The notes under the pieces: generated by a model
Told to the model about the DNA's origin: nothing
Database searches by the model: none
What the model saw: the letters and a program-made list of their open reading frames with translations, nothing else
In this document: positions 1 through 16,994 of the stretch, piece by piece
Numbering within the stretch: the stretch's first letter is position 1
Layout: every line of letters starts with the position of its first letter
Position numbers and translations under genes: made by a program
Assembly: GCF_047663525.1 (NCBI RefSeq)
Contig: NC_092612.1
Span: 963,501-1,027,500, forward strand
DNA: 64,000 nt
Direction of reading: 5' to 3'
Source: Anas platyrhynchos
Lineage: Eukaryota; Chordata; Aves; Anseriformes; Anatidae

Positions 1-1270
1 AAAAATAAAAAAAAAGATTAAAAAAAATCCCAGAACCCGACGGGGCTCGGCAGCTGGGTTTAATGAGCAGCTCCACAAAGGGACCTGGGGGGGGCACGGG
101 GGGGCTGCTTCCAGGGCAGGATGCACGCAGCGGGGAGGGGGGGGTCCTGCACGGCCCCCCCCTGCTTCATCCAAACCTCTGCAGGTGGAAACGTCGCTCC
201 CGGGGGGGGGCAGGAGGGTGCTGGGCCCCTTCCACCCCCACGATTGTTTCGCTCTCTTCCTCCGAGCCGGACCCAAAATCTCAGCCAGGAGCCCCAAGGA
301 TCCGAGGGGGGGGGCGTGCTTGGTTTGCAGCCCCCCCAGCTGTGAGCTTGGTGCCCCCACCCTCAGAAATCGCCCCCCCAGCTTCTCGCAGGATTTGTGG
401 GGTCAGACTGCGTTTTTCTTCCCTCCCCACAAAGCACCCGCAGAGAAGCCGGGCTGGGGGGGCTGGGGGGGACTCCCCTGACACAGCCGCAGCCCCCCCG
501 GCTCTGCCCCAAGCTCCTGAAGCCCCCCCAGGAAAAGCAAAGTGTGTGCCAGGTGCATTTCAATCAAATAAAAGTGTTCCTAAAAGCCAGGAGGAACCCA
601 GGGACCCCCCCGGGGCAGAGATCTCCTCGCTGCAGCCGCTTCTTCCCCCGCTGGGGCTGCAGGAAAGGAGCAGGAGAGGAAATCTCCTTTTTTTTTTTTG
701 GGGGGGGGGGTCCCGCCGTGGGCTCACCTCAGATCCGCCGCCAGCACCCTGCACTCACCCCGGCTCCGCAGCCCGAGTCCTTCCGACTCCCCCCCGTGCA
801 ACCCTTTAGGGCCGAGGCTGCTTAAAAGGAAAATCCGATGTCAAAACGGGCCCCGGGGGGGCACCGGGGACACCCCACCCTCAGGTTTAACCCCCCCAAA
901 GTCTGGAGAAACCCCCCCCGAGTGGCTGCAGGGCAGCAGCAAACAGTTTCCCAGCTAAAGAGACCCCGGGGAGCCCCCTGAAGAGGGGAGGGGAGGTGTT
1001 GAACCCCCCCCAGAGCAGCCTGGTGAGCTCTGCTGTGGACGGGGAGGAGCCGAAATCCTTTGGGGGAGCAGAGGGGGGGGGCAGCAGCAGCAGCTCCCCG
1101 GGGATTTGGGCACCGCGTGAGCTCCTTCAGCCTGCCCCGAGCCGCTCTGCCCCTCGGTGAATGCACACCCAGGCCCCACAGCAGCTTTGTGGCGTGCCCC
1201 AGCGCCCCCCCAAAACGTCCCCAGGCTGGTTTCGAGCCGGGGAGCCCAACAACAAGACCCCCAAAATCGG
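1..1270 (-). other. PEX11B: PEX11B 3' flank, probable 3' UTR
   Basis: This is the stretch downstream of the PEX11B stop codon. It is C/G-rich, with many homopolymer runs. An ATTAAA-type polyadenylation signal lies on the minus strand at 59-64, so a 3' UTR of about 1.2 kb is possible. A plus-strand AATAAA is present near 567, but no plus-strand gene leads into it. I see no other coding sequence here; the open frames in several directions follow base composition. Confidence 0.45.
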
Positions 1271-3956
1271 CTACGGCTTCAGCTTGAGCCAGGGGTGCAG
1301 GATGGTGAGGATGGAGAGGACGGAGGAGGCGAGGCCGCACAGCCCCACGAAAGCCGGGCTGCTCCGGTACAGCCCCAGCTTGTCCAGGGGGATGAAGAGG
1401 TCGCAGGCGTTTTTCAGCAAATCCAGCAGCAGGGGGGGGTTGCTGCGCAGGACGCGGAGCAGCAGCCGCAGCTCCAGCTGCAGCCTCAGCCCCAGCTGCT
1501 GGAGCCCGGCCTCGGGGCGGTGCTGCCGCTGCTGCTGCCTCCCCTCGGAGCCTTTCAGCCTCTTCCCGTTGGCCTCGCGATCCATCAGCACCCGCAGCTC
1601 GTAGGCGTCCCGGCTCAGGTTGACGATCAGGGCGAAGAGATAGTACCTGCGGGGTGAGGGGGGGCAGAGAGAGAGGAGTTCTCGGCCGTGGGTTCGTGGA
1701 GAGGGGGAGGAGGTTGTTAAAATGCCCACCAGGAGGGTGGGAGGGGGGTGGTGTCGCCCACGTTCTGGTCCCGGCTGTTAGTGAGGGGCAGGGAGGGGAG
1801 GAAGCCTCGCAGGGAGGGGTGAAATGGGGAGGAATCCTTGTGGGAAAGGGCAAAATGGGGAGAAATCCCTGTGGGGAGAGATTGAATTGGGAGAAATCCT
1901 CGTAGGGAGGGATGAAATGGGGAGAAATCCTTGCGGGGAGGGATGAAATAGGGAGGAATCCCCACAGGGAGGGGTGAAACGGGGAGAAACCCTTGTGGGG
2001 AGAGATTGAATCGGGAGAAATATTTGTGGGGAGGGACGAAATGGGGAGGAATATGCATAGGGAGGGATGAAATGGGGAAGAATCCTCGTGGGGAAGGGCA
2101 AAATGGGGAGAAATCCCCGCAGGGAGGGATGAAATGGGGAGAAACCCTTGTGGGGAGAGATTGAATTGGGAGAAATCCTCGTAGGGAGGGATGAAATGGG
2201 GAGGAATCCCTGTGGGGAGGGGTGAAATGGGGAGAAATCCTTGAAGAGGGGGACAAAATGGGGAGGAATCCCTGCAGGGAGGGATCAGATTGAAAGAAAT
2301 CCTCGCAGAGAAGGATGAAATGGGGAGAAACCCTTGCTGGGAGGAGTGAAATGGGAAGGAATCCCCGTGGGGAGGGATGAAATGGAGAGGAATCCCTGCA
2401 GGGAGGGGTAAAATCGAAAGAAATCCTTGCAGGGAGGGAGGAAATGGGGAGAAATCCCCGTGAGAAGGGATTGAATCAGGAGAAATCCTCACAGTGCAGG
2501 ATGAGATGGGGACAAACCCTCACCCGGGGCTCTCAGGGAGGGCTCAAATCCCATCCCAGCCCCCAGGGAGGCGGGGGGGCAGCCCCCCAGCCCTCACCCC
2601 TCACCTGAAGGACCTCTGGCTCCACTTCTCCTGATCCACGGCGGGGGCCAAGCCCGCCTTGCCGGCCCAGAGGACGTTGTCGCAGGCCAGGTAGAGAGCC
2701 CTGTTGAGGTGGCTGAGGGTGAGGCAGAAGCGCAGCACGGCGTCCGACAGGTGGATGGCTCGCTTGGCCGCCTCCAGCGCCTCGGCCGAGCCCCCCAGGC
2801 GCAGCACTGCGGGACGGAGCCCACCCCCGGGGGTTAAAAGGGGGCCACACGAGGGGCGCGGAGCCCCCCAGAGCCCCCCCCCCCCAAAAAAAAACCTCAC
2901 GTTTTCGGCCCAGGCTGAGGTGTGCTTCCAGCTGCCGGACCCGCGCCAGCAGCTCGGCGCTCGCCCCGTTCCTCCGCAGCGCTGCCCCGGCCAGGGCGCA
3001 GCCGTACTGAGCGGCCCTGAAAGAGAGAAAGGGGTCGGGGGGGGCTGGGAGCATCGAGAGGGGGTCTGGGATTTGTGGCTGGGGGCCCAGGAGCACCAAG
3101 AGGGGCCCTGGGACCACCTGAGCTGGTGCTGGGGGGGCCAGGAGCACCAAGAGGGGCCCTGGGCTGGTGTCAGGGGTCCTGGGACCACCAAGAGGGGCCC
3201 TGGACTAGCATCAGGGGTCTTGGGACCACCGTGAGGGGCCCAGGGACCACTGTGAGGGGTCCTAGGCTGGTGTCAGGGGTCCCGGGACCACCAAGAGGGG
3301 CCCTGAGCTGGTGTCAGGGGTCTCAGGACTACTAAGAAGGGTCCTGGGACCACCAAGAGAGGCCCTGGGACCACCATGAGGGGCCCTGGGCTGGTGTCAG
3401 GGGTCTTGGGACCACCAAGAGGGGCTCTGGGACCACTGAGAGGAGCCCTGGGCTGGTGTCAGGGATCTTGGGACCACCATGAGGGGCCCAGGGACCACCG
3501 AGAGGGGCCCAGGGACCACCGAGAGGGGCCTTGGGCTGGTGTCAGAGGTCTCGGGACCACCAAGAGGGGCCATGGGCTAGTGTCAGGGGTCTTGGGACCA
3601 CCAAAAGGGGCTCTGGGCTAGTGCTGGGGGTCTTGGGACCACCAAGAAGTGCCCTGGGGCCACCAAGAGGGGCTCTGGGCTGGTGTCAGGGGTCTTGGGA
3701 CCACCAAGAGGGGCCCTGGGACCACCAAAAGGGGCTCTGGGCTGGTGTCGGGGGTCCCAAGACCACCAAGAGGGGGCCCAGGAGCGGTGTCAGGGGCCTG
3801 GGGCCACCCTGAGGGGCCCCGGGACCACCTCGAGGAGCCCCCGGGGCTGAGCCGAGGGGTCCCGGACCCCCCCCGCCGCCCCCCCCCGAGGGCCCCGCAC
3901 CTGAGGAGCCGCTCCCGGGCCTGGCTCTGGGCGCTGAAGCGCACCCAGGGCTCCAT
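1271..3956 (-). CDS. PEX11B: Peroxisomal membrane protein PEX11-beta
   Basis: PEX11B elongates and divides peroxisomes by remodelling their membrane. Four coding exons on the minus strand are 3901-3956, 2901-3016, 2605-2806 and 1271-1646; all have GT-AG borders and join in frame to 249 aa (human 259). The N-terminus [19 protein letters not shown] matches the family, including the amphipathic helix region. The middle has LSLGRKLLRLG, then [20 protein letters not shown] and [19 protein letters not shown]. The C-terminus holds [15 protein letters not shown], a final hydrophobic span and the ending HPWLKLKP. Compared with human, the linker after RLKGSEG is shorter and rich in Q and R. Introns 1 and 3 are filled with minisatellites. 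The start lies 683 bp from the LIX1L start in a divergent arrangement, so a shared promoter is likely. Confidence 0.96.
1795..2515. repeat. Minisatellite in PEX11B intron 3
   Basis: A degenerate tandem array of about 30-35 bp units built on GGGAGAAATCCTTGTGGGG followed by AGGGATGAAATGG. There are roughly 20 copies. Long open frames cross the array on the minus strand only because the unit lacks stops; they are not genes. Confidence 0.85.
3060..3850. repeat. Minisatellite in PEX11B intron 1
   Basis: Tandem array made of alternating blocks such as GGGACCACCAAGAGGGGCCC and TGGGCTGGTGTCAGGGGTCT. The composite unit is about 40 bp but varies, with single blocks duplicated in places. It fills most of the intron between exons 1 and 2. 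Confidence 0.85.
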
Positions 3957-7882
<3,926 letters not shown>

Positions 7883-9480
7883 GGCCCACCCCAAAAACGC
7901 CCCCAAAAAAAACCCACAGAGCCCATAGGGCACACATAGGGCACCCGGAGGGCACCCGAAATCTCGTCCCTTTTGCACATTTTGCGGGGAAACGGAGCCA
8001 AAACGGCGCCCCGAGGGTTTTGGGGCTTTTCGGTGCTCGCTTCCGGGCCTGATCCTAAATCGCCGAGCTCCTCCCGCCCCCCCTTTTTTTTTATTTTTAT
8101 GTATTTTTTTAAATTTTTTATCTAAAAGCAGCAGTTTTTGTAACACTAACACTTAACCCTTCCTGGCGGTACGGCCGCGGCGCTGCCTCCGCGAGGCTCC
8201 TGCTCCGCGAAGCTGTTTTTTTTGCCTTTTTTTTCCCCTTTTTCCCTCCGTCTCAACCCAAAAGGGATTTTTGTGGGGTTTTGGGGCCAGCCAGGCATGA
8301 GGAGGAGGAAGAGGAGGAAGGAAAACCGAGGACCGGGAGCTTCTCAGCACAGCTTTGCCCTTTCTCTGCTTTTTTCCCCCCAAAAAAAAGGCACGAAGCC
8401 CCTCGGGACCGTCCCAACGCCGCTCTAGGCCCCCCCCTCATTTTGTATTCTCGCCCTGAGCGGCCCCTTTTTGGGGTTTTTTTATATAGATATTTTTTTA
8501 TACGCAGCCTCTTCACGCAGCACCGCCGATGTGTAACGCGTCCATAAACGTGACCCTAAAGCGGCCGGCAGCTTTTGGGGTGGTTTTTGTCCGGGCGCGG
8601 GGTTTGGGATTTAAGCACCGAGCCCTTGGCACCTCCACGGGACCCCCAGAGGGTTTTGGGGGGGGTTTCATGGGATTTGGGGGATTTTTAACGGGATTTG
8701 GGTGTTTTTTTTTCATGGGGTTTTGGTTTTTTTTTCATGGGGTTTTGGGGTTTGTCACGGGGTTTGGGGCTTTGTCATGGGGTTTTAGGGTTTTTGCCCA
8801 GCCTTTTTGGGCGAGGACGCAGCCGCGCAATTGACCCCAGCCTCTTTTTTTGGGGGTTTTCCTTGCTAAAGCCACATTTGTCCTTGTTTAAGTCCAGCTT
8901 TTTCTGTTAAATTCCAGCTTTTTTCTTCAATTCCAGCTTTTTTCTTTAATTCCAGCTTTTCTTCCGCCTGCGAAAACGCTTTCCGGGCTCCAGCCCTGGG
9001 GCTGCAGCCAGGCCTGGCCCTCGCCTGTTTTATTTTTGTCTTATTTTTGTCCTTTTTACCTCTTTTTCCCCCCTCTGGGGCCCCCTTCGTGTCCTGCCAG
9101 GCCTGTCCTGCAGCAGCCGTCTCCCCCTGCTCCCCGTTTTGCTGTTTTTTCCCTTTTTTTCAGCATTTTGGGCTGGACCCAACCTGCTGCGGGTGGGCTG
9201 AGGGCCAGCGGTGCGGACGTGGCCACGACGTGCTCGCGGGAGCCCCGTTTCTGGGGGAAATCAACCCAAAAAGAGCTTGGCTTTATCCCCTCCTGGGGGG
9301 GCCGTGAGGGTTGGGGGGCCACCATCGTGTCCTCAGGCCCCTCGGGGGGGCAGGGGAGGGGTCAGAGGTGACATTTTGGGGGCACTGGGGGGGATTTGGG
9401 GCAGCGGGGGGGGGGTCCCACCTTCTGCCCCCCCCCTGGGTTTAGGGGTAACGGCCCCAAAATGGGGGGAGAAGCATCCC
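7883..9480 (+). other. LIX1L 3' UTR and LIX1L-RBM8A spacer
   Basis: The first part is probably LIX1L 3' UTR; I see no clear AATAAA. T-rich stretches lie at 8085-8115 and 8470-8505. Around 8640-8800 there is a degenerate T/G tandem repeat with TTCATGGGGTTTTGG-like units. The stretch 8880-8960 has four or five copies of an AATTCCAGCTTTTTTC-like unit. No coding sequence is supported. Confidence 0.5.
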
Positions 9481-9489
9481 CCCGCCCTT

Positions 9490-9805
9490 CCCAACATGGC
9501 GGCCTGGGCGGGACGAGCTGCGCTGACCTCCCCAAGATGGCGACCCCCCCCGACGGAAGTGCCCTCCCCAAGATGGCGCCACCCCTCCCAACATGGCGGC
9601 GCCCTCCTCAACATGGCAGTGCCCTTCCCAATATGGCGCCACCCCTAACATGGCGGTGCCCTCACCAAGATGGCGCCACCCCTCCCAACATGGCGGTGCC
9701 CTTCCCAACATGGCGGCGGCCGCGGCGCTCTGACGCCCCGCTTCCGGCGCTCTTCCCGTCGTGCACCGCGGCGGCGGCGGCGGCGGCGGGGCGGAAGGCG
9801 GCAAG
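9490..9805 (+). promoter_or_regulatory. RBM8A promoter with tandem YY1-like motifs
   Basis: Ten copies of (A/C)A(A/C/G/T)ATGGC(G/A) occur just upstream of the RBM8A start, beginning near 9493, 9534, 9570, 9590, 9610, 9630, 9647, 9667, 9687 and 9707. From 9570 on the spacing is close to 20 bp. CAAGATGGCGGC is the known YY1 core. The RBM8A start codon itself (GCAAGATGGCGG, 9801-9812) has the same motif. No TATA box is visible. YY1 binding is inferred from motif match only. Confidence 0.7.
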
Positions 9806-12018
<2,213 letters not shown>

Positions 12019-12456
12019 TGGATCCCAGTCGCCGCCCAGCGTCTTACTGGGAGGGAACTGGGAGGCTGTGGGAGGGGCGGGGGGGGGTTTTGGGACCTGG
12101 TGTTTGAGGCGGGGCCGCCCGGTGCCCCGAGCAGCTCCCCGGGGGGTTTCCTCCACGCGTTTTGTGGTGGCCGCAGCCCCCGGAGCTCAGTTTCTTACCA
12201 AACCCACAAGGTTTTTTTTTTTTTGTGTGTATTTTTTGTCTTTTTTTCTTTTTTTTTTTTATTAACAATTCTCGGTTGTTTCATTTCGGGAAGCCCGAGC
12301 GTCCGGGCCGCTCTTTTTTGGGAGAGAAATTTTCTAATCCCCCGACGAACGTTCCTGAAACCTCCCGAGGGGGTTCCTGCCCCTGCTGGCTCCGTTCGCT
12401 CGCGGCCTTTGGAGCGACTCCTCTTTTCCGTACGATTCTCTCGTTAATTGTTCTTA

Positions 12457-12462
12457 ATTAAA
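12457..12462 (+). terminator. RBM8A: RBM8A polyadenylation signal (ATTAAA)
   Basis: ATTAAA lies about 440 bp after the RBM8A stop codon, in an AT-rich stretch. It is the best candidate 3' end for RBM8A. Confidence 0.6.
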
Positions 12463-12607
12463 CATCCTCGGAAGCCGTGGCTGCGCCGTTTCCTTTCCTC
12501 GCCTCCTCGCTGAGGTTTCCTTTGCCCAAAATCCGCTGATGGCACCAGGGCGTCGCCGCCGGCAGAGCAAGCTGGGTTCTTGTGCAAGCATTTGGGGAAA
12601 AATTCGC

Positions 12608-12613
12608 TTTATT
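12608..12613 (-). terminator. GNRHR2: GNRHR2 polyadenylation signal (AATAAA)
   Basis: AATAAA on the minus strand about 340 bp after the GNRHR2 stop. A second AATAA-like run lies near 12678-12683. The predicted end is within roughly 100-150 bp of the RBM8A end, so the two transcripts meet tail to tail. Confidence 0.6.
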
Positions 12614-12945
12614 TCACCCCCTGTGTGCCTTGGCTCCGTTGCCTCCTCCCCGCGTTTTTGGCTGTGTACACGTCGGGTTTTATTATTTTACCCCCCCAAG
12701 GAGCTCCTGGAAGGAATTTCTGCCCCAGAACTCTTTCTTTTGGCGCTCCTCACACCCCTGTCCCAACCCCTCAGTGCTGCTCCCCCCTCGGCTGCCGCGG
12801 GGCTGGAAGGAAAACCCACCCGGGGGGGCGCCCGCGCCGTCCCCACCCCACCCCACAAGGGGAAAAGGTGCTCGTGGAGCCCCCCCAGGCCTGAAAAAAG
12901 CCCCCTGCTGAGAAAAGACCCCAAGGTTATCGCCGGTGCCACCCC

Positions 12946-14506
12946 TCACATGAAGCTCTCCACCGTCCGCCGGCGGCACAGCTCGCACCTCCGACCCAGC
13001 GCCCCCAACTCGTGGCTCTCGGCGCCCCCCAAACTGCTCCCGGTGCCCCCCAAACTGCTCCCAGCCCCCCCCAAACTGCTCCCGGCCCTCCCGGCCGCGG
13101 TGGAGGCTCGGAAGGAGCCGGTGGTGAGCGCCGCCTCCCCCCCGTCCTGCTCCTGCCGCCGGCGGCCGCAGCGGCAGGCGCGCCGCAGCTCCCTGCGGAA
13201 ATGCACGGTGAAGAGCCCGTAAACCAGCGGGTCCAGGCACGTGTTGAAGAGGCCGAAGAGGAAGAGGATGTGGCTGAGGGCCGGCGGCACCTTCTGGCGG
13301 GTCAACATCTCCGGGGAGAACCAGTACCAGAGGCCCAGCAGGTAGTAGGGGGTCCAGCAGACGATGAAGGTCAGCACGATGGCGATGGACATGTGCAGCG
13401 TGCGCATCCGAGCCCGAGGGATGTGGTTGTAGGATCGTCGGAGCTGGAAATCCCGGGAGGAGGCTGCGGGGAGGAAAAAAGGAGCCAAAAAAAGGAGGGG
13501 GCGATTTTTAGGGTTAATTAATGGTGAATGAGCTGGGGAGGAGCTGAAGGGACGGAGGGTTTGGGGATGCTGAAGATGGGAAGGTGATGGGAAGGTGAAC
13601 GAGGAGGAGAAAGGACGGGGTGATAACGAGGAGAAAATGGCAAAGAAAGGGAATAAAACGAGGGAAAAAAAAGGTGGTGGCGGAGCCCCCGCGCTCACCG
13701 CCGGCCTCCTTCATCCTGCCCGAGATGGCGGCGAGGATGCGGCCGTAGCAGAGCACCATGACGAGCAGCGGCAGCAGGAAGAGGCAGGCGAAGGTGAACA
13801 TGTTGTAGAGCGTCTCCTGCCAGTGCGCCCCGAAGCTGCCCACGGTGGCGCACTGCACGAAGCGCCGCGGCCGCGAGCGGCTCACCGTGTGGAAGACGAA
13901 GGCCTGCGGGTAGGATCGGGGGGGGGGACACGGGGCCGTCAGCAGCCTTCCTCCCTCACCCTCCTCCTCCTCCTCCTCATCCTCGCTGTCCCCAAAATCC
14001 TCGCCCACCTGCGGCAAAGCCAGCAGGGCGCTGAGCCCCCAGGCGGCGCCCAGCAGCGCCTTGTTCCTCCTCTCGGCTCCCCCCACGGCCAAGGGGGTGA
14101 CGATGGCGGCGTGGCGGTCCAGGGCGATGACGACGGTGACGAAGGCCGAGGCGTACATGGCGGCCAGCTTGAGGAACATCAGCCCCCGGCACGCCGCCTC
14201 GCCCCCGTACCACTGCACCGTGGCGTTCCAGGCGGCGTCCAAGGGCATCACCACCACCGTCACCAACAGGTCGGCCGCCGCCAGGTTGGCCATCAGCAAA
14301 CGCACCCGGGCTGGGGGGCGCCGGCGGGGGGCTCGGGCGGCCGCCCAAAGCACGGCCCCGTTGCAGCAAGCCGAGGAGAGGAAGAGGAGGCAGGTGAGCG
14401 CCACCCGCACCTTGGCGGCGGTGGAGAAGGTGGGCAGAGGGGGGGCTCCTCGCCGCCTCCGCCGCCGCCCCCCTTCCCGCAGCTCCGTTGCCCCCGTGGC
14501 GTTCAT
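12946..14506 (-). CDS. GNRHR2: Gonadotropin-releasing hormone receptor with C-terminal tail (type II by synteny)
   Basis: A rhodopsin-class GPCR for GnRH peptides at the plasma membrane. Three exons are 14009-14506, 13699-13903 and 12946-13463, joining to 406 aa. Visible features: N-glycosylation sites NAT at 2-4 and 94-96; Asp79 in TM2 and Asp312 in TM7 (DPLVY), the Asp/Asp pair typical of non-mammalian receptors; Cys106 and Cys184 for the extracellular disulfide; DRH at 130-132 after TM3; CWTPYYLLGLWYWFSP in TM6. A cytoplasmic tail of about 80 residues is present, absent in mammalian type I receptors. It contains three copies of SSLGG(A/T)(G/E) at 363-383. The human GNRHR2 gene is, as I recall, disrupted; this copy is open throughout. 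Bird receptors have been named inconsistently (type II or III), so the symbol rests on its place beside RBM8A. Confidence 0.92.
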
Positions 14507-14607
14507 GCCGGGGCTGGGATGGGGATGGGAGGTGGGGGCCGCGCTGGGGATGAGCCCCCCGGGATGGGGGGTGGTGGTGTGTGGGGGGGGGGTGGGGGGT
14601 GCTGAGC

Positions 14608-14706
14608 ATCCTCGGGGCTCCTCGGGGGGCTCCTCGGGGGGTTCCTTGGGGGGCTCCTTGGGGGGCTCCTCGGGGGGTTCCTTGGGGGACTCCTTGGGGG
14701 GCTCCT
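14608..14706. repeat. Short GC-rich tandem repeat upstream of GNRHR2
   Basis: Units of about 12 bp, GGGGGGCTCCTC or GGGGGGCTCCTT, repeated seven to eight times, about 100 bp 5' of the GNRHR2 start codon. Confidence 0.8.
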
Positions 14707-15179
14707 GTTCCCCTGCCTCGAGCTGCGTCGGGGCTCAGCCCCCGGGGGGACCCCGAGTGACGGAGCCCACCCAAGACCTGGGGGTGTGGGTGCATAAAGG
14801 AGCCGGGCACCCGCGGGCTCTGGGGGCACCCAGGGGTGCTGCAGCTCACCCTGAGGAGCCCTCCAGGTGCAGCAGGGTGGGGGGGGGCCCCCAGCCCGCT
14901 GGCATCACCTCCTCTCAGTGGGCGTCCTTCGTCCTCCTTCCTCCTCCTCCTCCTCGGCCACCGCGGGGACCCTGCAGGGGGTGGAGGAGCCCCCCCGGTC
15001 ACCCCGGGGCAGGGCAGGGGGTCCTGACAGCAGGGGGGGGGGCTGTGGCTGCTGCCACCCCTGTCCCACACCCCCAGGGTGCAGCCCCCCCCCAGCCTCC
15101 CCCCAGTGCTGCTCCCCCTCGGGTCTGTCTGCCCCTGGGTCCCCAGGGTGCTGTCACCCACCCGCTGCCAGCTCTGCCC

Positions 15180-15665
15180 CCAGCAGTGCCCCATGACGGT
15201 GCCCCCCCAGCCCCAGCAGTGTCCCCAGAGCTTCAGCAGTGTCCTGTGGCGATGTCCCCAGCCCCAGCAGTGTCCCCAGAGCCCCAGAAGTGCCCCATGA
15301 CGGTGTCCCCAGAGCCCCCAGCAGCGTCCCCAGAGTCCCAGCAGTGTCCCCAGCCCCAGCAGCATCCCAGTAGCTCCAGCAGTGTCCCCAGAGCTTCAGC
15401 AGTGCCCCGTGGTGATGTCCTCAGCCCCAGCAGTGTCCCCAGAGTCCCAGCAGTGTCCCAGTGGCCCCAGTAGCGCCCTGTGGTGTTGTCCCCCCAGCCC
15501 CAGCAGCATCCCAGTAGCTCCAGTAGTGCCCCGTGGTGCTGTCCCCAAAGCCCCAGCAGTGTCCCCAGAGCTCCATCGGTGCCCCATGGTGATGTCCCCA
15601 GCCCCAGCAGCATCCCAGTAGCCCCAGCAACGTCCCAGTAGCCCCAGCAGTGTCCCCCCGGCAGC
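15180..15665. repeat. Minisatellite between GNRHR2 and ANKRD34A
   Basis: Composite tandem array of CCCAGCAGTGTCCCCAGAGC and AGCAGCATCCCAGTAGC blocks, with occasional GTGGTGATGTCCCCAGCC. The higher-order unit is roughly 40-60 bp. Confidence 0.85.
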
Positions 15666-16280
15666 GTCCCCAGCCCACCCCGCTGCGGTACCGCTCTGCA
15701 GTGCTGCCGCAGCCCCGGTGCCGCCAGCGCCCGGCTCAGCCCAGCCTCCCGCTGCGGGCAGGGCCGGCCTCAACCTCACCGGGAGGCCGCGGGCTCCTCA
15801 CACCCCCACACAGCCTGGGGGGGGGGGCTGCACCCCCACCCCAAATCCCCCCTGGGGTTGGGGGTCCCCGCCGGGGGTCCCGGCTGACCCCTGCCTCCCC
15901 CTGGCACCGTCGCGGTTGGAGCTGAGCCGAGCCCACCCGTGGGGCTGCCGTGACCCCGTGGGGGTCTGGGGGGGGGGGGCAGCAACCCCTCGTGTTTATA
16001 GGGGCAGGGAACCCCCCCCCACCACCCCAAACGTCCCCCTGTGGGTCCTTACACAGCCCCTGCCCAGGGGTGCGGGCACCCAGAGGTGCAGGAATTGGGC
16101 ACCCAGGCACCCCCAACACCCCTTCTGCTGCCCCCCCACCCCCCCACCCCCTGCAGCCCCCTTGGGAGGGCACCTCTGGGCAGGGGCCGGGTGCCCCCTG
16201 GGGGGCTCAGGGCGAACCCCAACCAACCCCACCCCCCCCGACCCCAAAAAATCACACCCGGGCCTGAGCCGTGCCAGGCC

Positions 16281-16286
16281 TTTATT
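16281..16286 (-). terminator. ANKRD34A: ANKRD34A polyadenylation signal (AATAAA)
   Basis: AATAAA on the minus strand about 710 bp after the ANKRD34A stop codon. It is a canonical hexamer and implies a 3' UTR of about 730 nt. Confidence 0.6.
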
Positions 16287-16994
16287 CATGGGGGTGCTGA
16301 CAGCGTGGCCCCATCCCTGTCCCCGCTCCCCTGGGACCCCCCCCCCAGCACGCAGGGGGCGTCCCCGTGGCCAAAAACCAGGGGGGAGACCCCCCCCCAG
16401 GGGAAGGGGCTGTCCTGGGGCACGGGCGTCCCGTGGCCGTTATTGCTCAGTGCGCCCAGCCCCGAGCAGCGTGTGGCCAGCGGGGACCCCCCCCAAAAAA
16501 CGCTGGACCTAAAAAGGGGGGGGTGGAAGCAGGAGGTGGGGTCCGGTTGTCAGCTGCTGCCGCCGAGATCCACGGGGAGAAGCGGTGCTGGGGAGGGGGG
16601 GAGGAAGGAGCGGGATGAAGATGAAGATGAAGATGCGAGGGAGCCGGGGGGGTGCCAGCTCCTGCCGAACGTGCAAAGGTTCTGCCAGCGGCAGCAAGGG
16701 AAGAGTTTTTTCGGGTCCCCCCCCGCAGCCGTCAGTAGGCTTCAGAGTGAACGTTGCCAGCAGCCAGCCCGGGGAGACCCCCACCGGTGCCTGTGCCGTG
16801 GGGGGTCTCCGCTGCCCCGCGCAGGCTCACGGCCACCACGGTGAGAGGCCGGCAGCCCACGAGCAGGGTCCCTTCACGGGGTGTCCCCACGGCAGCCGGG
16901 ACCGGGACGGGGACCGGGACCCCCTCCGGGCTGGCACACGTGGGCAGGGGAAGGGGACGCTGCGGGCATGGCTCCGGGGGGGCCATGGGGCTCC

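Larger units (their letters stand above)
14507..16261. other. GNRHR2 upstream region and spacer to ANKRD34A
   Basis: This holds the GNRHR2 5' side and the far end of ANKRD34A. It contains two tandem repeats (listed separately) and C-rich sequence. I see no TATA box or clear CCAAT box near the GNRHR2 start, and no further gene. Confidence 0.5.

Noticed and set aside
560-580. Plus-strand AATAAA near the left end as the 3' end of another gene
   Set aside because: No plus-strand exon leads to it, and the region fits a PEX11B 3' flank.
822-2492. A 556-residue minus-strand open frame with Ser/Pro/Phe repeats
   Set aside because: It runs through the PEX11B intron 3 minisatellite and across exon 4 in the wrong frame; the unit simply lacks stops.
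13595-15473. Long plus-strand frames opposite GNRHR2 (336 and 470 residues)
   Set aside because: Antisense shadows of the receptor exons and of the flanking minisatellite, caused by high GC at third positions.
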